Under the pieces are notes generated by a model, which saw nothing but the letters and a program-made list of their open reading frames with translations, did not search any database and was not told the origin of the DNA. Shown in pieces: positions 21,462-33,489 of a stretch of 64,000 nucleotides of DNA (positions within the stretch are counted from its first letter, which is position 1; the number at the start of each line of letters is the position of its first letter). The DNA comes from Codonopsis lanceolata (Eukaryota > Streptophyta > Magnoliopsida > Asterales > Campanulaceae), in the NCBI GenBank assembly GCA_013146195.2, contig CM028384.1, positions 73,631,990-73,695,989 on the forward strand. Direction: 5' to 3'. The position numbers were made by a program, and so were the translations under genes.

Positions 21462-23176
21462 GCTCTAAATCACCATATTGCTAAGATTATCAGGCTTTGA
21501 TGTTCCCTGGTACGATAAGTTTGGAGCTTTATTTTAGGTCAATAACTCATTTTCGACAATTTCTGGAACAAATAAATGCACAACCCAAGGCTTGTACGCC
21601 ATGTTCCAATTAGCAAACACTTTTCTGATCAAATTGTAACAAACTATACCATTATACCATATTGACAGCAAGTTCCGTCACGGTTTTAAGCCTTGGAACT
21701 GCTCGGCCTGAAGTAATGAATCATGTCATCTATTACAAATATATTCTCGAAAGAATAGGAAATGGTTCTTCTATCTCTGGTCATACACCAGGTAGCAATC
21801 AAATCTTGGACATGAACACCTACACTTGAATTTAAACACCAATATTATATAAAACCTTTACCTAAACAATAGAGGATTAACAACCAGGAAAAAAGGATCT
21901 TGTTACAACACCAGGAATGAACACATCTTACTCTGATTTAGCTCGGATTACAGTAGGATCGAGAAGAAAATTTCCTCAAAGAACTAACCCAATCAAGGAA
22001 TATTACCAAAATGGAGCTGGACTATATCTACTGCTACTAACTAGCTTGACTAGTCTCATCCAATATTGAAACAGAAAAATCTACAAAATTGCAGGCTTTA
22101 GCAAATACAACACTGTAATATCTATGTTTCCACAGTCGTCTTCTCTCAAGTCTCATCATTGATTTCATAAGGCCAAACCTCCGCGTTGGTGTCGCCACAC
22201 CTTCATAAGAAATCATATGCTTAATCAATCAAATGTGAGATAAGGATTTAATATTTTAAATGCACTCAAATACATTAGTAATAATCCAAGCTCATATCAC
22301 TATTGTTCCATGTGCTAAAGGCAAACATGATTGAAAAGAATATGAAAAACACACCATACTTGCAGACTGACAAAAAAGAACATTCACCTAGGCAAATCAA
22401 CTAAAAGCCCAACCATAAAACACAGTTCACATCATATCTGGGAGCTACTTCATCTGAGTTTTAAGCATCCTCAGCATACAGAAAACATCAAGTCGATCCC
22501 AACCATGAAAGAGAGTATAGACCAACCTATACTACTTGACATCATCTGCAAGACCTTCCCATATTTGATTGTTATGTCAATGCACTATTCCCCTTTACTT
22601 CTAAACTGGCACATACAAATACTTTGACATTCCATCAATTTTGAATGTCCAACACCAACAGAATGCAAAGTATAAAATTCAGAATAAAACAAACACACAC
22701 ACATATATATATGTGTGTGTGTGTGTGTATGGGGAAGTTTTCAATGGTTACTTTCTCTCACTAACCATTGATGGTTACTATTAATATTATCCAATCGAAG
22801 GCTAAGATTTCCATTATTGCATTAATGTTCAGAACATGCTGTTCCTATATAGGTCAAGAGGCTCTAACATGAATGAAAGGCTGAAGAAGACCCTGTACTA
22901 AACCATAGAATATGTCTCGACAATTTTATAAATTTAAACAGGATGTCAATAATACAAAATATAGACTTCAAAATGCTCACCACTAACCCTTTAAAGGGTA
23001 TATTTATCGCTCATCAACACAATGCTTAGAAAGAACTTCACCAATTAAAATTGAACAAATTTAGTTTAGATGTCTGTGATTGGTTAGTAGAATCGCCTCG
23101 TCAATAAATAACCACAAGCTGGCAGACCGAGAAAAAGTTTGAATACCAGAATCTTAGAGGCTCTAAAATAAACATA
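21462..23176. other. 3' flank of gene B and intergenic DNA
   Basis: A possible poly(A) signal (ACAAATAAATG) lies near 21568. A 63-codon minus-strand reading frame at 22037-22228 contains RRFGLMKSMMRLERRRLW. I do not recognise it, and it could be a terminal exon or chance. A palindromic (CA)n(TA)n(TG)n run lies at 22690-22730. No other gene is seen. Confidence 0.45.
22690..22730. repeat. (CA)n(TA)n(TG)n palindromic microsatellite
   Basis: CACACACACA, then TATATATA, then GTGTGTGTGT forms a self-complementary tract. Confidence 0.9.
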
Positions 23177-24030
23177 ACTAGTACTCATGCCCGTGCCGAT
23201 GGCACAGCGCCAGTTTGAGAATTTATCAATAAATAAAGAAGATAATGTGGAAATGAATTAATATTTACTTATAATTTGTAGGGGTTGTATATATACACTA
23301 CACAATCAAAAGGGGAGAAAACCCAAATACGTAACAAAATAAAACATTTTACTTTGCTATTTATTTCGTAAAAAAACCAAGAAATAAATATTTTAATTGT
23401 AACTACTGTAAAAATATGAAAAGAAAATTTTATCAGCAAATATTATCAGCAAGAATTTTTTTTATTTGTATATAAAATTGCGGGTTGGAAAAAAAATTTA
23501 ATTGATAACAATTTAATTTTTTTAAAAAATAATAAAAATTAAAAGATAAAAATTAAAATACAAATATTCCAAACTTAGACATAAATTAAATTGAGATTCA
23601 TTTGATTACGATAGCAATCAATTAAGAAACTACAACTAAATATTTGTAAAACCGAAAATTTCATTTTATTATTAATAAACTACTAAAATATTATTTTCTT
23701 ACAAAAATTGACTTTTAAAAAATGTCTCTTTGCCCGTAACGAAGGGATTAATTAATAATTTATATATGAAATTATGGGCCGAACAAAAAAACGCCATACG
23801 AAAATGAATCCTAAAAAATATGTTAATCCTAATAAAAATAGTTCAATAACTTCCTTCACTCCTATTTTCTTTTTAATTGGAAGTTTGGAACTACTTCGTA
23901 TCTTCTTTCCCTCCCTAGAAATTAAAAGTTTCAACCACTCCAAACAGACTTAACGTCCATCACTCTTTTCCCTTCCCAACGACCACCGCCAATCCACTCC
24001 TCACTCGCAATCACCGACGCCGCCGTCACC

Positions 24031-24335
24031 ATGTCTTCCCCAAACAACCTCTTCGCCGCCATCGACATGGGAACCAACTCCTTCAAGCTCCTAATCGTCC
24101 GCGCCGACCCTTAATCAAGTTTCTCACCATCGATCATCTCAAAGAGCCGGTCATCCTCGGCCGCGACTCCTTTCGACGATCTCCCCCTCCTCTCAGGCAC
24201 GTGCCATCAAATCCCTCTGCAAATTTCAAAACCTCCTCCATTCCCACTCCATCTCCCCTTCCAATTACTGCCTGGTCGCCACCTCAGCCGTCCGCGAATC
24301 CGACAACCAAATCGCTGACAAAACCGATGAAATAC
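24031..24335 (+). pseudogene. Ppx/GppA phosphatase-like gene fragment
   Basis: The start MSSPNNLFAAIDMGTNSF is the N-terminal nucleotide-binding motif of the exopolyphosphatase/guanosine pentaphosphate phosphatase (Ppx/GppA) family. KLLIVRADP and a stop follow. Beyond the stop the family sequence continues in other frames: FLTIDHLKEPVILGRDS, then AIKSLCKFQN and LVATSAVRES. It is GC-rich compared with its surroundings. The rest of the protein is not found, so this is a captured 5' exon that has decayed. Downstream GC-rich sequence to about 24690 may be another captured piece, which I do not recognise. Confidence 0.8.
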
Positions 24336-24719
24336 TGATACGAAAACAAATAAAAATGCACACTGTAACAAAGCTAATCCCAAACGTCCCTCCACCGAAT
24401 CCACATAATCCAATCTACCGTAATCCAATCCTTCCTCGGTTCTCGTGGCCAATGAGCACCACACCCACGCGGTGGGTCTTAACCAATGCTGCTCATCCGT
24501 GGTCCAGATGATTTCCACCCCAATCTCCACTCGTCCGTCCGTGCCCGCTTTGACAACAACCGGGCGCATAAACACTTCCTAAAGATGTCACGTGATCCTC
24601 GGCGACGGCAACGCGTGGTGGTGCCTGGGTTGCGTGGTCGAGCACTAAATGTTTTTTACTATTGTTTCCTCCGTCGGCGTCGGTGATGCTTTACCGACAT
24701 TTTCTTGCCGCCGGAGATT

Positions 24720-24890
24720 GAGAGATAGAGTGATGGCGAGGTGGAAGCAAGGATGAATTAGAGGAAGAGAGATAAAGAGATAAATTAGATGAAGAATTAG
24801 AGGAAGAGAGAGAAAGAGATAAATTAGATGAAGAATTAGAGGAAGAGAGAGAAAGAGATAGAGAGAGATAAAAGAGGGATGGATATATGT
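24720..24890. repeat. GA-rich tandem repeats inside the Helitron
   Basis: AGAGAAAGAGATAAATTAGATGAAGAATTAGAGGA-type units of about 48 bp repeat roughly three times. No function is apparent. Confidence 0.8.
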
Positions 24891-25187
24891 TTGCTGTGAT
24901 GAATCGTGCAAGCACAGGAGCACATAGGAATAGGAAGAATAATCGTGGGGTAGTTTACGGGGAGATAATAATTGAGGTAAAAAAAAACCGTGTATAAAAC
25001 GGTTATGGATAAAAACGGTTGTAGATAAATTAAATCCTGACCGTTGAATGTGTTTCGTAAAATAAATCATGACCGGTAAATAGCTTTTTCAAAAGATTTA
25101 ATCCTGGCCGCTAAATAGCTTTGTTAAAAACAGATCCTGGCCGATAATTAGCTTTTCATAACCGACCGATCTGTTTTATATAATAGA

Positions 25188-25865
25188 TAATTGAACATTG
25201 TTCTTTAGCCTTGCCTTTTCTTAAAACCATATGCAGCTCTGGTTCGATCAAGATGTACACAGGCTGACAGGCACCACATTCGAAGAGAATTGATTACTAA
25301 ATGAATCAATCAGTAGATGCCTCACAAAGTACTCAAAACTAATGCCATGTGTAAGCAATCAATAAAATAATTTCTTCCCACCTAACCGCACCTTTACTTT
25401 CCTCCATTCAACAATGATTATACTGGTTGACCATCGACCGTCGACCCCACAAAAACACACACAAGATAAGTGACCGTACATCCGTAGTCCCATGTTCTCT
25501 CACCGCGGTGCAACACACACTTCTTCCCCCACCCCTAAAATTCAACCATCCAAAACCCTCTTTTTCAATCTCTTGCTGCTCCAACCGTTATTGTAATCAC
25601 ACTTATTTGATTACCCACAATTTCCCCTAAACATAATAAAATTGTTATATATACATAATCACCTATTCCAAAATGGGAAAGAGGACAAGAAGAGCTGACA
25701 AAAACAAGACTCCTCCTCCTCCTGGTACACTTTTCTTGAAACTTCCACTTCTTTATTGGGTATGGATTGAATTTCTTTGGATTTTTCATTTTTCAAGATT
25801 ACTTCTTTTATGGGTGATCAATGTCGTTATGCAATTTTTGTAATGTGGGTTTGTTCAAACGATTG
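25188..25865 (+). other. intergenic DNA with a possible orphan first exon
   Basis: ATG at 25674 opens MGKRTRRADKNKTPPPPG and meets a GT donor (25727), so this could be the first exon of a gene whose remainder was displaced by the downstream LINE and Athila insertions. CT-rich leader-like sequence lies upstream at 25510-25600. I do not recognise the peptide, and the call is weak. Confidence 0.35.
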
Positions 25866-26277
25866 TAGGAACCTTCAAGACTGGGAGGTGGAACCATTTT
25901 TGTTATTCAGCCAGAAGTTGCATTCCTATAAGGTGGGACAGCAGGTTGGTAAGGTGGTTTGGAATGGGGCTAATAGCAAGAATTTCTCTGTTCGCTTGTA
26001 TTATCTCAAGCTGAGCGCTAGGTGCAGAATTACATTCCCGTGGAAGCAAATCTGGAGATCAAGTGGCCCCATGAGAGTTGTTGCGCCCCAGCTGTGGGAT
26101 TTGGTCCTCAATTTGTTTGGTATCTCGTCGGTGATGCTGTGCTTGGTCAAAGAACTCTTTCAAAGTTGGTCTTTGTATAAGCGCAAAAGAAGAAACTTCA
26201 CCACCTTGCTAGGAGTATGCTGGACAATTTGGCAGGAGAGAAATGGTTTTTGAGAATGTGGAAATGTCGATGCCTAC
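25866..26277 (+). pseudogene. LINE (non-LTR) C-terminal fragment, zf-RVT region
   Basis: RNLQDWEVEPFLLF, then VVWNGANSKNFSVRLYY, then FPWKQIWRS is the reverse-transcriptase zinc-binding region of plant LINEs. An internal deletion joins it to LWDLVLNLFGISSVM and CWTIWQERNGF, the typical C-terminal tryptophan motif. The upstream endonuclease and RT are missing. The Athila LTR begins immediately after it, so the LTR appears to have landed in this LINE relic. Confidence 0.8.
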
Positions 26278-27555
26278 TGATCGATGTCTTATTTTAATTA
26301 TTTCCTTGCAAGTGGACAAGACTATTGGAGAATAGTTTTTGAAGCAAGGGTCGAACCCACAGAGACAAGAGATCACAGATAGTGCAATTTATTGATAGCA
26401 AATTATTAATCTAAAGGGGGTTTTTATATTTATTCTACTCTAAATTATTATTATTATTTGGGTGTTTAACTAATTAGCAACAATTACAGGTTATGAAGAT
26501 CTTATGGTAGATGACAATCTAGGATTAGGGTTTCACTTGTAACTTCTCTATGTTTAATTCAAAATAATTATCATTCAATCTCTTGGGTTCGTTCACAAAA
26601 GATAGATATAGTCTGTTGAATTATTGGTTCAGCCTCCATCCTCGCATCATTCATCCATTCTATATCCTAAGCACAAGAACATATGATCTATCTGTCACCT
26701 AGGTCATGTATGAACCTGGCCCTAACTTATCACTCTCGTGCATCGATAGGTCCAATTTATTGTGCTGGTGAGCCAGTGTACGACATATGCACATTGGTCA
26801 TGCAGTTATCTGCACCTCTAGGTCTTTATTATTTGCGATTACATTCAATTGTTCAAAGTGAAATAATATAGGGATTGATAATCACCACAATCAACAAGAA
26901 TTGAATGAACATAAATATGAATTAAAATATAAATTCGATACAAGTTACCTCACACCTCCTAGATTAATGATGATTTAGTTCATCCTTGATGATGAACAGC
27001 ACATAGAGATGATAGGAGACATGATTTGATCTTCAATACTTGTAATTACACAATCTAAATATGTTATACAACCTAAAATCTATTCTAAAGCTATACAAAA
27101 CTGTTTCCAGCTGTTTCTAGCCGTCCTAGGCTTTGGCTACCGACTCCTATTTATACCGAGGAGTTGTATTTCAATCGAATCTCCAGTGAAAATGAAAATT
27201 TTCGTGTTCTGACCACCTTGCGGTCGCAAGGTATGGAGCACCTTGCGATCGCAAGATCCTCTGAAATCCGGGGGTTTGATTTTTCATCTTTCTATCCACC
27301 TTGTGGGGGCAAGGTCTGGAACACCTTGCGACCGCAAGGTCTCCAGCGTGTTCTTCATCTTTTCTTCTTCAACTTTTCATTTTGGCCCCTTCTTGGATTT
27401 TGCATATAAAAGCCTCGTGTTTTTCATATTTTCACTAAAAACCCTGAAACTCACAAAACTCACTGAAAACATATATCAGTAGCCAAAAGCCTCGTGAAAT
27501 AGCATAATTTAAGTCATAGAAGCATATAAAATCGACGTATAAAATACATCGATCA
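26278..27555 (-). repeat. 3' LTR of the Athila-like element
   Basis: The 1278 bp LTR has matching inverted termini TGATCGATGT...ACATCGATCA. A TATA box (minus strand GTATAAATAGG) lies at about 27148-27158. Upstream of it, four copies of a near-palindrome related to ACCTTGCGGTCGCAAGGT lie between 27215 and 27340. The ends are exact and the 3' neighbour is a polypurine tract. Confidence 0.85.
27215..27340. repeat. four ACCTTGCGRYCGCAAGGT palindromes in the LTR
   Basis: Copies lie at 27215-27232, 27240-27256, 27298-27315 and 27323-27340. The first and last are exact reverse complements of each other. Related copies lie at 31434-31451, 31532-31548 and 31557-31573. Confidence 0.85.
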
Positions 27556-29445
27556 AATACCCTCAAACTTAAACTTTGTTCGTCCACGAGTAAACAATAC
27601 TTATAAATACAAAAGCAATTAATTAACAATAATAACAAAAATGAAAATCTTTTTTGAGGGTGACACTATTTACACTCCTCTATAAACTCACAAACTCAAG
27701 AAGACTCTTTCGAGCGACTCGACTATGCATATAAATTCAAAAATTGATAAATACAAAAGCAGATAAAACTACACTAAAACAAAAATCTTTTTGGTTTCAA
27801 CCTCAAGTCATAAAAGCAAGGCATAACAGGGCAGTCTCAGTTTGATGCTCACCACATATATGCAGGCTTAGTCACATAAAACCAACTGACCTTTTCTTAA
27901 AACTGCTACTACTTTTAATTTCTCCGTGTGTGTGTGATCACCAGTCTTAGGGAATATCTCAACTAAAACTGTTTTATTAAGCTAAGCACCACATTCATAT
28001 GAAAATCCAAGTTTAATTGAAAACCATGCATCGTGAATTATGAGATCTACCATCCAAACCCGGTCTATTACAGAAAGAGAGGTCACCAAGGATTTCAAAA
28101 ACTTATACATCCATCCCATGCACTTCTATGTATGACATACAATGCTCTCATATCCTAATTACTTGTAATAGCTAAGATTATGCTAACACAATGAGCTTTG
28201 GTGAATAATAATAATGAACATGAAGTGTTTGATCAATTCTATATGACTCACTTAGCAGAGAAAACACACACAAGTATTGGCAAGAAGATCATTAGGTCTT
28301 TATCAGCTTGTAATGTAAGGCCAAGGTGATGGGGGATTTGATGGAAAGGGATTGGAATTCAAAGTGAGAGAGTAAGACTACCCTTTATCCCTCATACTTG
28401 CAAGCAAAAGGAAGTTTTCCCTATTTAGGCTAGGACCTGCAAAGACCATAAGTGGGGTGTTTTGTTACTTTTCGCTTTTCTTCTTTCCCCCAAACTTGTT
28501 TTGAGCAATACATACTTCTAAAAACATCTCATCATTTTTCTCAGCAATATTTTTCTAACATATTTTCTTTTTGAAAGTTATGCTTTCATTTGAATCTTCT
28601 TGCACTCTTCTTCTTCCGTTTCATTTTTCGTCGATACATTTTTTTTTCGACGACGGAAAGAAGAGGTCTTCAGAAAAAAATAGCCTAACTGAAAAAATGG
28701 TCCTCTATAATCAATTTCTCACCCACATCCTACTCTCTCAAAGGGTAGGCTAAAAGTGTATAGGCTTTTAGGGTTAAGTTAATGTGGGTAATAGAAACGA
28801 TGTCGAATGGGGGTTTAATAGTGTGCTTAGTACACTCAATTCTTTTTAATTAGGCTCAAAGGGGACACTAGGGATATTTTTAGTATAGGTCAGAGAATTT
28901 TTTAGGCTCTAACGATCCGAAGATGGCCTAAATCATTTCTTAATGCCAAATGCTCATGTAGTTTTTAAAGCGAGTAAGACACACAAAATATCATATCAAC
29001 TATGGGAATTGTGGGGTTGAATGTTTAGCATCACTAGATTTCACATAAGCATTCACTAAGACAGATGGTAGGGACAATTGAGACTAACATACAGACACGG
29101 TTCGAAAGTGTGCTTGAGATATATAAATGAGAAAAATCCAAGGGATCTAACTATCATGCAATTGACCCTAAGTCACAATTTAATACAACAATATGTTCGA
29201 ATGGCTATGCATCATATTCTTGTGCATATCTTGTTGGAATGAAGTAGGTGCTATAAACTTTATAAAACTATTCTAATCAATCCATAATTATGACTGGTGT
29301 GGGTGCATGGGGAATCTGGAGAAAAGTAAACGTTTCGCAAAATCAAGTAAATTCCAGAGGGATCTACGGACTAGCTATGCGGTTCATTGCATTAACTCCT
29401 CATCGACTAGTATTACCACACCTAAACTTGAGGCTAAAATTAAAA

Positions 29446-29520
<75 letters not shown>

Positions 29521-29829
29521 GAAAATTGGAGATGTTGATGACACAATTGATGATGGGTCCCCATAGCAGGAATCCACGAGCATCCAAAATAAGTGTATTC
29601 TGGTCAAGGCAACACCTCCGAAAATAAGAAAAAAATTAAAAGCAAGAAATGCGGGTGAGGAGGAAACACGATAGAGGGAAAAAAATTTTCCCCACCCTAA
29701 AAACGTAGCCCAACTCCATTCCTCCTTAGGCTAGGACCTGCTGGGCTTAGAATCCCCCCCAAACTTAATTTCTATTTTGTCCTCAAAATTGAGGAACATA
29801 TGAGAGGTTTGATGGGGAAGGACAAATAT
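27556..29829 (-). other. 3' untranslated region of the Athila-like element
   Basis: No coding sequence is visible. The minus strand has three purine tracts of the AAGTTTGGGGG type, at about 27560 (adjacent to the LTR), 28485 and 29755; only the first is in position to prime. An (AT)n tract occupies 29448-29516. Confidence 0.6.
29448..29516. repeat. (AT)n microsatellite
   Basis: A roughly 69 bp uninterrupted AT run. Confidence 0.95.
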
Positions 29830-30926
29830 CAAAAGGACATAGCAAGCCCACCTAACGAAAGAGGATGAAACTTGGGCCTCGACTCAAGGTGAGTCGGGTG
29901 GAAATAACGAACGAGGACGAAACTCGGGGATCGTACCAGGCGGCATCCCATAGAGGTTGGAGACATTTTGTCCCACCTGTTAAACCACCCAAACAACTTG
30001 CTCTTGGTTGGCACGCATTTGTGCCAACCTCGAGGTCATTTGGGCTTCAGGGCAACCTCCTCTAGCCTGTTGAGATCCCCACGAAGGTCCTCCTCCTCCT
30101 CTTCGGGTTCCTCCACGAGGAACCCCACTCGGCGGCCGCTGGTGCTCAAACAAAATGGCCCTAGTGATGGCCGGCCCAGCTCTAAGCCTCTCCGCGTGTC
30201 GAGGCCATCTCACTCCTGCCCCCTACACAGCTCGGTAATCAAATGCGGGAACGCGAACCCCGCATTTGTAGCACCTTGAATAAGGGTCTTAATTTGGTTG
30301 TTGATCAGGCGGCCAACATTAACAGACCCACCAGACATGATGGTGTAGATCAAACAGCCTTTAGCCCAAGTCACCGTATGTTGGTGATCGGAAGGCATAA
30401 GGTGGGTGCAGATAAATTTGAACACATGCTTGGCCGTGTTCAAGAAGAAGGACTCCTCCATGGTGCGTGGACCGTAGGGTGGATTACGCTTTGGGTCCAC
30501 TCTACACCTGTGGAGGGCGATGGTCGCATTGACCACCTCGACAACGGGACATGTGGTAAAATCGCCGGCACCATTCGCGGTTGGAGGTGCCGTAATACAT
30601 GTTAATACTTTGGGACGAAATCGACATCCTCGCCCTAACAAAGACGCCTCTACCATTCCCCCATCTATCTAAGCCAATGCGGCCATTGGCAAGAACTCAT
30701 GACAATAGACACGATCGCCTGTCCGAGAATCGGTCAACAACCCCCACCTACGGCCCTAAAGTTATCTTCCGCCCAAACTTCACCATGAATCCCCTCTCGG
30801 GAATTAATGACTTGAGAGCTTGGCCACGATATTTTTCCAAGGCCTCAAAAGAATTAAAACGGCGGTTGTCATAGTTGTTCTTCCTCCCGAACGGGCGAGA
30901 GGAAGAGGGGCCAGATTTCTACGAGA
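29830..30926 (-). pseudogene. Athila ORF1-type (env-position) protein, broken
   Basis: The start at 30926 reads MSRRNLAP. In a shifted frame NRRFNSFEALEKYRGQALK and ERGF follow, a pattern seen at the start of Athila extra open reading frames. The best preserved part (30656-30210) contains HVFKFICTHLMPSDH and GGSVNVGRLINNQIK, ending near FPHLITELCRG. This is the conserved block of the plant retrotransposon ORF-1/putative plant transposon protein family. Its function is unproven; some authors call it env-like because of its position. Several stops and frameshifts break it. No membrane segment is evident in the readable part. Confidence 0.7.
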
Positions 30927-31089
30927 CATTTTGTTTGAAAGCAATAAAAATTAAATATTTAACAATTAAAGTATTATTTTTAAAATTTTTAAAATTTAAA
31001 AATTAAAAATTATTTCCTAAAGCATGCAAATATTATCTATACGTAAAATTATCTAACACCCTAACATGCAAAAATTGGACGTAAAATTT

Positions 31090-31740
31090 AAAAAGGAGAG
31101 TTAGAATTACTTGTTTGGTGGCTTTAGATGATTTGTCGCCGGAGTGTAAGCTTGATGCCGGCAAAAATGGAGTCCTTCCTTTGCTTCGATCTTCAAATGG
31201 GTGGAAATGGTGGATGTATGGAGGTGGAGAAGTTGAAGAGGTTGAAGAAGGGTGAAGGATTTCTTGAACAATGGCCGGAATTTAAAGAGATTTTGGAGAT
31301 CTCGCCGATTTGGAAGGAGGAGCATGGCTTCCGATGCTTGTCGCTTTAAAGGAGGAGAGAGTCCTGGTGATCTCGTAGTGACCGGAAACCCGACATCCCT
31401 TATAAAAAACACCTCATGTCGCAGGTGGCTTTTACCTTGCGTCCGCAAGGTCGGCAGTTCAGGCGTTTTGAATTCTTCAACTGATTCCCACCGCCGTCAC
31501 AAGACTTTTCACGATGTCCGATTTAATGAGGACCTTGCGGTCGCAGCGTTTCCAGAACCTTGCGTCCGCAAGTAACCTGCGCGCAAGGTGGGCATGTCTT
31601 TTTTGTTTCCTCATCTTTTTTTTAGCAGATTAGCGTTAAGTCCCTCGTTATATTCCGTTGTTTTGTTACTTTCTCGCATTATAAAAAACTCTACAAAAAC
31701 TCTAAACTAAAATTATTAGCAACATAAATACAACATTAAG
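31090..31740 (-). repeat. LTR-like spacer between pol and the env-position frame
   Basis: It begins just after a purine tract (minus strand CAAGTTTGGGGAGAG, about 31755), contains a minus-strand TTTTTTATAAGG TATA-like word near 31390, and carries three of the palindromes found in the 26278-27555 LTR. Its overall sequence is not the same as that LTR. It may be the 3' LTR of a second, related element, which would make this a nested pair, or a normal Athila spacer. Confidence 0.45.
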
Positions 31741-31890
31741 ATGCTTTTTTCTCTCCCCAAACTTGAATTTTGGCATATTTAATTTAAAATTAAATGTCCA
31801 AAAATACATTTAACTGAGAATAGCATATTTAAATTAACTACAAAAGCAATAAAATTCATAATAGTGGGTTGCCTCCCACTTAGCCTTTGT

Positions 31891-33170
31891 TTAACGCCTT
31901 TGGCTCGACCTAACCGCAAACCTAATCATTGGGGGTGCGTTGTCGCCCAAACGATTTAATTCAATTGTTCGTTCAACTGACATCGGTTCAAGGTATGGCT
32001 TGAGTCGGTGTCCATTAACTTTAAAGACTTCATTATTTCTTGGATTTCTAATATCAATAGCTCCATGGGGATAAATTCGTACGATTATAAAAGGACCAGA
32101 CCACTTAGATTTCAACTTTTCAGGGAATAACCTAAGTCTAGAATTAAAAAGTAAAACTTTCAATCCGGGTCGAAACATTTTATTGGCTAACCCCATATCA
32201 TGATACTTTTTGGTCTTCTCTTTATATGTTTTAGCATTCTCATACGAATTTAGCCTGTGTTCTTCTAATTCATTCAATTGAAACAATCTTTCCTCAGCAG
32301 CCAAGGTTAAATCTAAATTTAAGTCTTTAACAACCCAATAAGCTTTATGTTCAATTTCAACTGGTAAATAACATGCCTTGCCATATACCATTCGGTATGG
32401 ACTCATTCCTATTGGGGTTTTAAAAGCAGTTCGGTATGCCCATAAAGCATCCTTAAGTTTAGATTCTCAATCTTTACGATTAGGCCTAATAGTCTTTTCT
32501 AGTACTGCTTTAATTTGTCTATTGCTAACCTCTACTTGGCCCGATGTCTGAGGATGATATGGTGTAGCTAACTTGTGAGTTACACCATGTTTCTTAAGGA
32601 CATTATTCAATAATTTATTTGTAAAATGAGTTCCTTGGTCACTTATTATGGCCTTAGGTACTCCATATCTAGCAAAAAGATCTTCAACAAATTTAACCAC
32701 AGTTTTACCATCATTTGTTTTAGTAGCTATGACTTCAATCCACTTAGACACACAATCAACAGCTACCAAAATATATTCACAATTATTTGATACCGGAAAA
32801 GGACCCATAAAATCAATGCCCCAAACATCAAAGATTTCAACAACCATGTTAATATGCAAGGGCATTTCTGCTTTTTTCCTATTCCACCAGCTTCTTTTGA
32901 CATTTATCACAAGTTCTATAAAATAATTCACGCCTCTAAAAACAGAGGGCCAATATAAACCGTATTGTAAAATTTTTCTAGCGCTTTATTCCCACTAAAA
33001 TGACCACCTCCACAAGAGTATTCATGGCGTGACAAATTCCATAATACTTTGTTGGTTTTTTCTCGAATACATCGCCTAATTAAAGAGTCTCGAACATATT
33101 TTATATAAATGAGGCTCTTCCAAAAATAATTTTTCGCTTCACCAAAAATTTTTCTTTTCATAATGATCAA
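31891..33170 (-). pseudogene. Athila-like integrase
   Basis: The integrase would insert the element DNA into the genome. The core keeps its catalytic triad: D in WGIDFMGPF, D in AIISDQGTHF and E in SGQVEVSNRQ (all within 32931-32467). The C-terminal part (32406-31891) reads MSPYRMVYGKACYLPVEIEH and then SKWSGPFIIVRIYPHGAIDI, the expected GPF/Y-type module. The N-terminal zinc-finger region (33170-32940) is frameshifted, and a stop lies near 32466. The residues are well conserved for a broken copy. Confidence 0.9.
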
Positions 33171-33489
33171 AATTAGATTTATGATATCGACACAATAATT
33201 GACAAAATCAAGATACCAAGGGTCCTGAATCTTTAATTAGCTAACGCTTGTTCATCAGAAAATCTTCATTTATTGAATTGGGTCATCAAGAAATTGACGC
33301 TCAAGTAAGGGTGAAAATTTAATCTAGACAAATGGTCGGCTACTTACATTTTCGTTTCCCTTTTTATCCTTTGATTGTAATGTCAAATTCTTGTAATAAT
33401 AGCATCCACCTAATTAGTCTAGGCTTAGCATCTTTCTTACTTAATAAATATTTTAAATGTTTAATGATCGAAAAATATTATCACTTTCG

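Larger units (their letters stand above)
23177..25187 (-). mobile_element. non-autonomous Helitron carrying a gene fragment
   Basis: Read on the minus strand, the 5' end is TCTATTATATAAAAC (25187 downward), preceded by A. The 3' end is a GTGCC-ATC-GGCAC hairpin followed by GGGCATGAGTACTAGT (23177) and a host T. This A|T insertion without target duplication, TC start, hairpin and CTAGT end is the Helitron signature. It is 2011 bp. No Rep/helicase is present, so it depends on an autonomous partner. Subterminal repeats containing GGCCGNTAATAGCTTT-like words lie at 25030-25170. A phosphatase gene fragment lies at 24031-24335 on the opposite strand. Confidence 0.82.

Noticed and set aside
24645..25070. 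141-codon minus-strand frame with SLSLSS-like repeats
   Set aside because: It translates the GA-rich tandem repeats inside the Helitron, which are low-complexity.
29290..29538. 82-codon frame ending in Ile-Tyr repeats
   Set aside because: Its second half is the (AT)n microsatellite and the first half shows no family similarity.
29830..30926. Functional envelope gene
   Set aside because: It has several stops and frameshifts and no visible signal peptide or membrane segment; the env label for this Athila frame is positional only.
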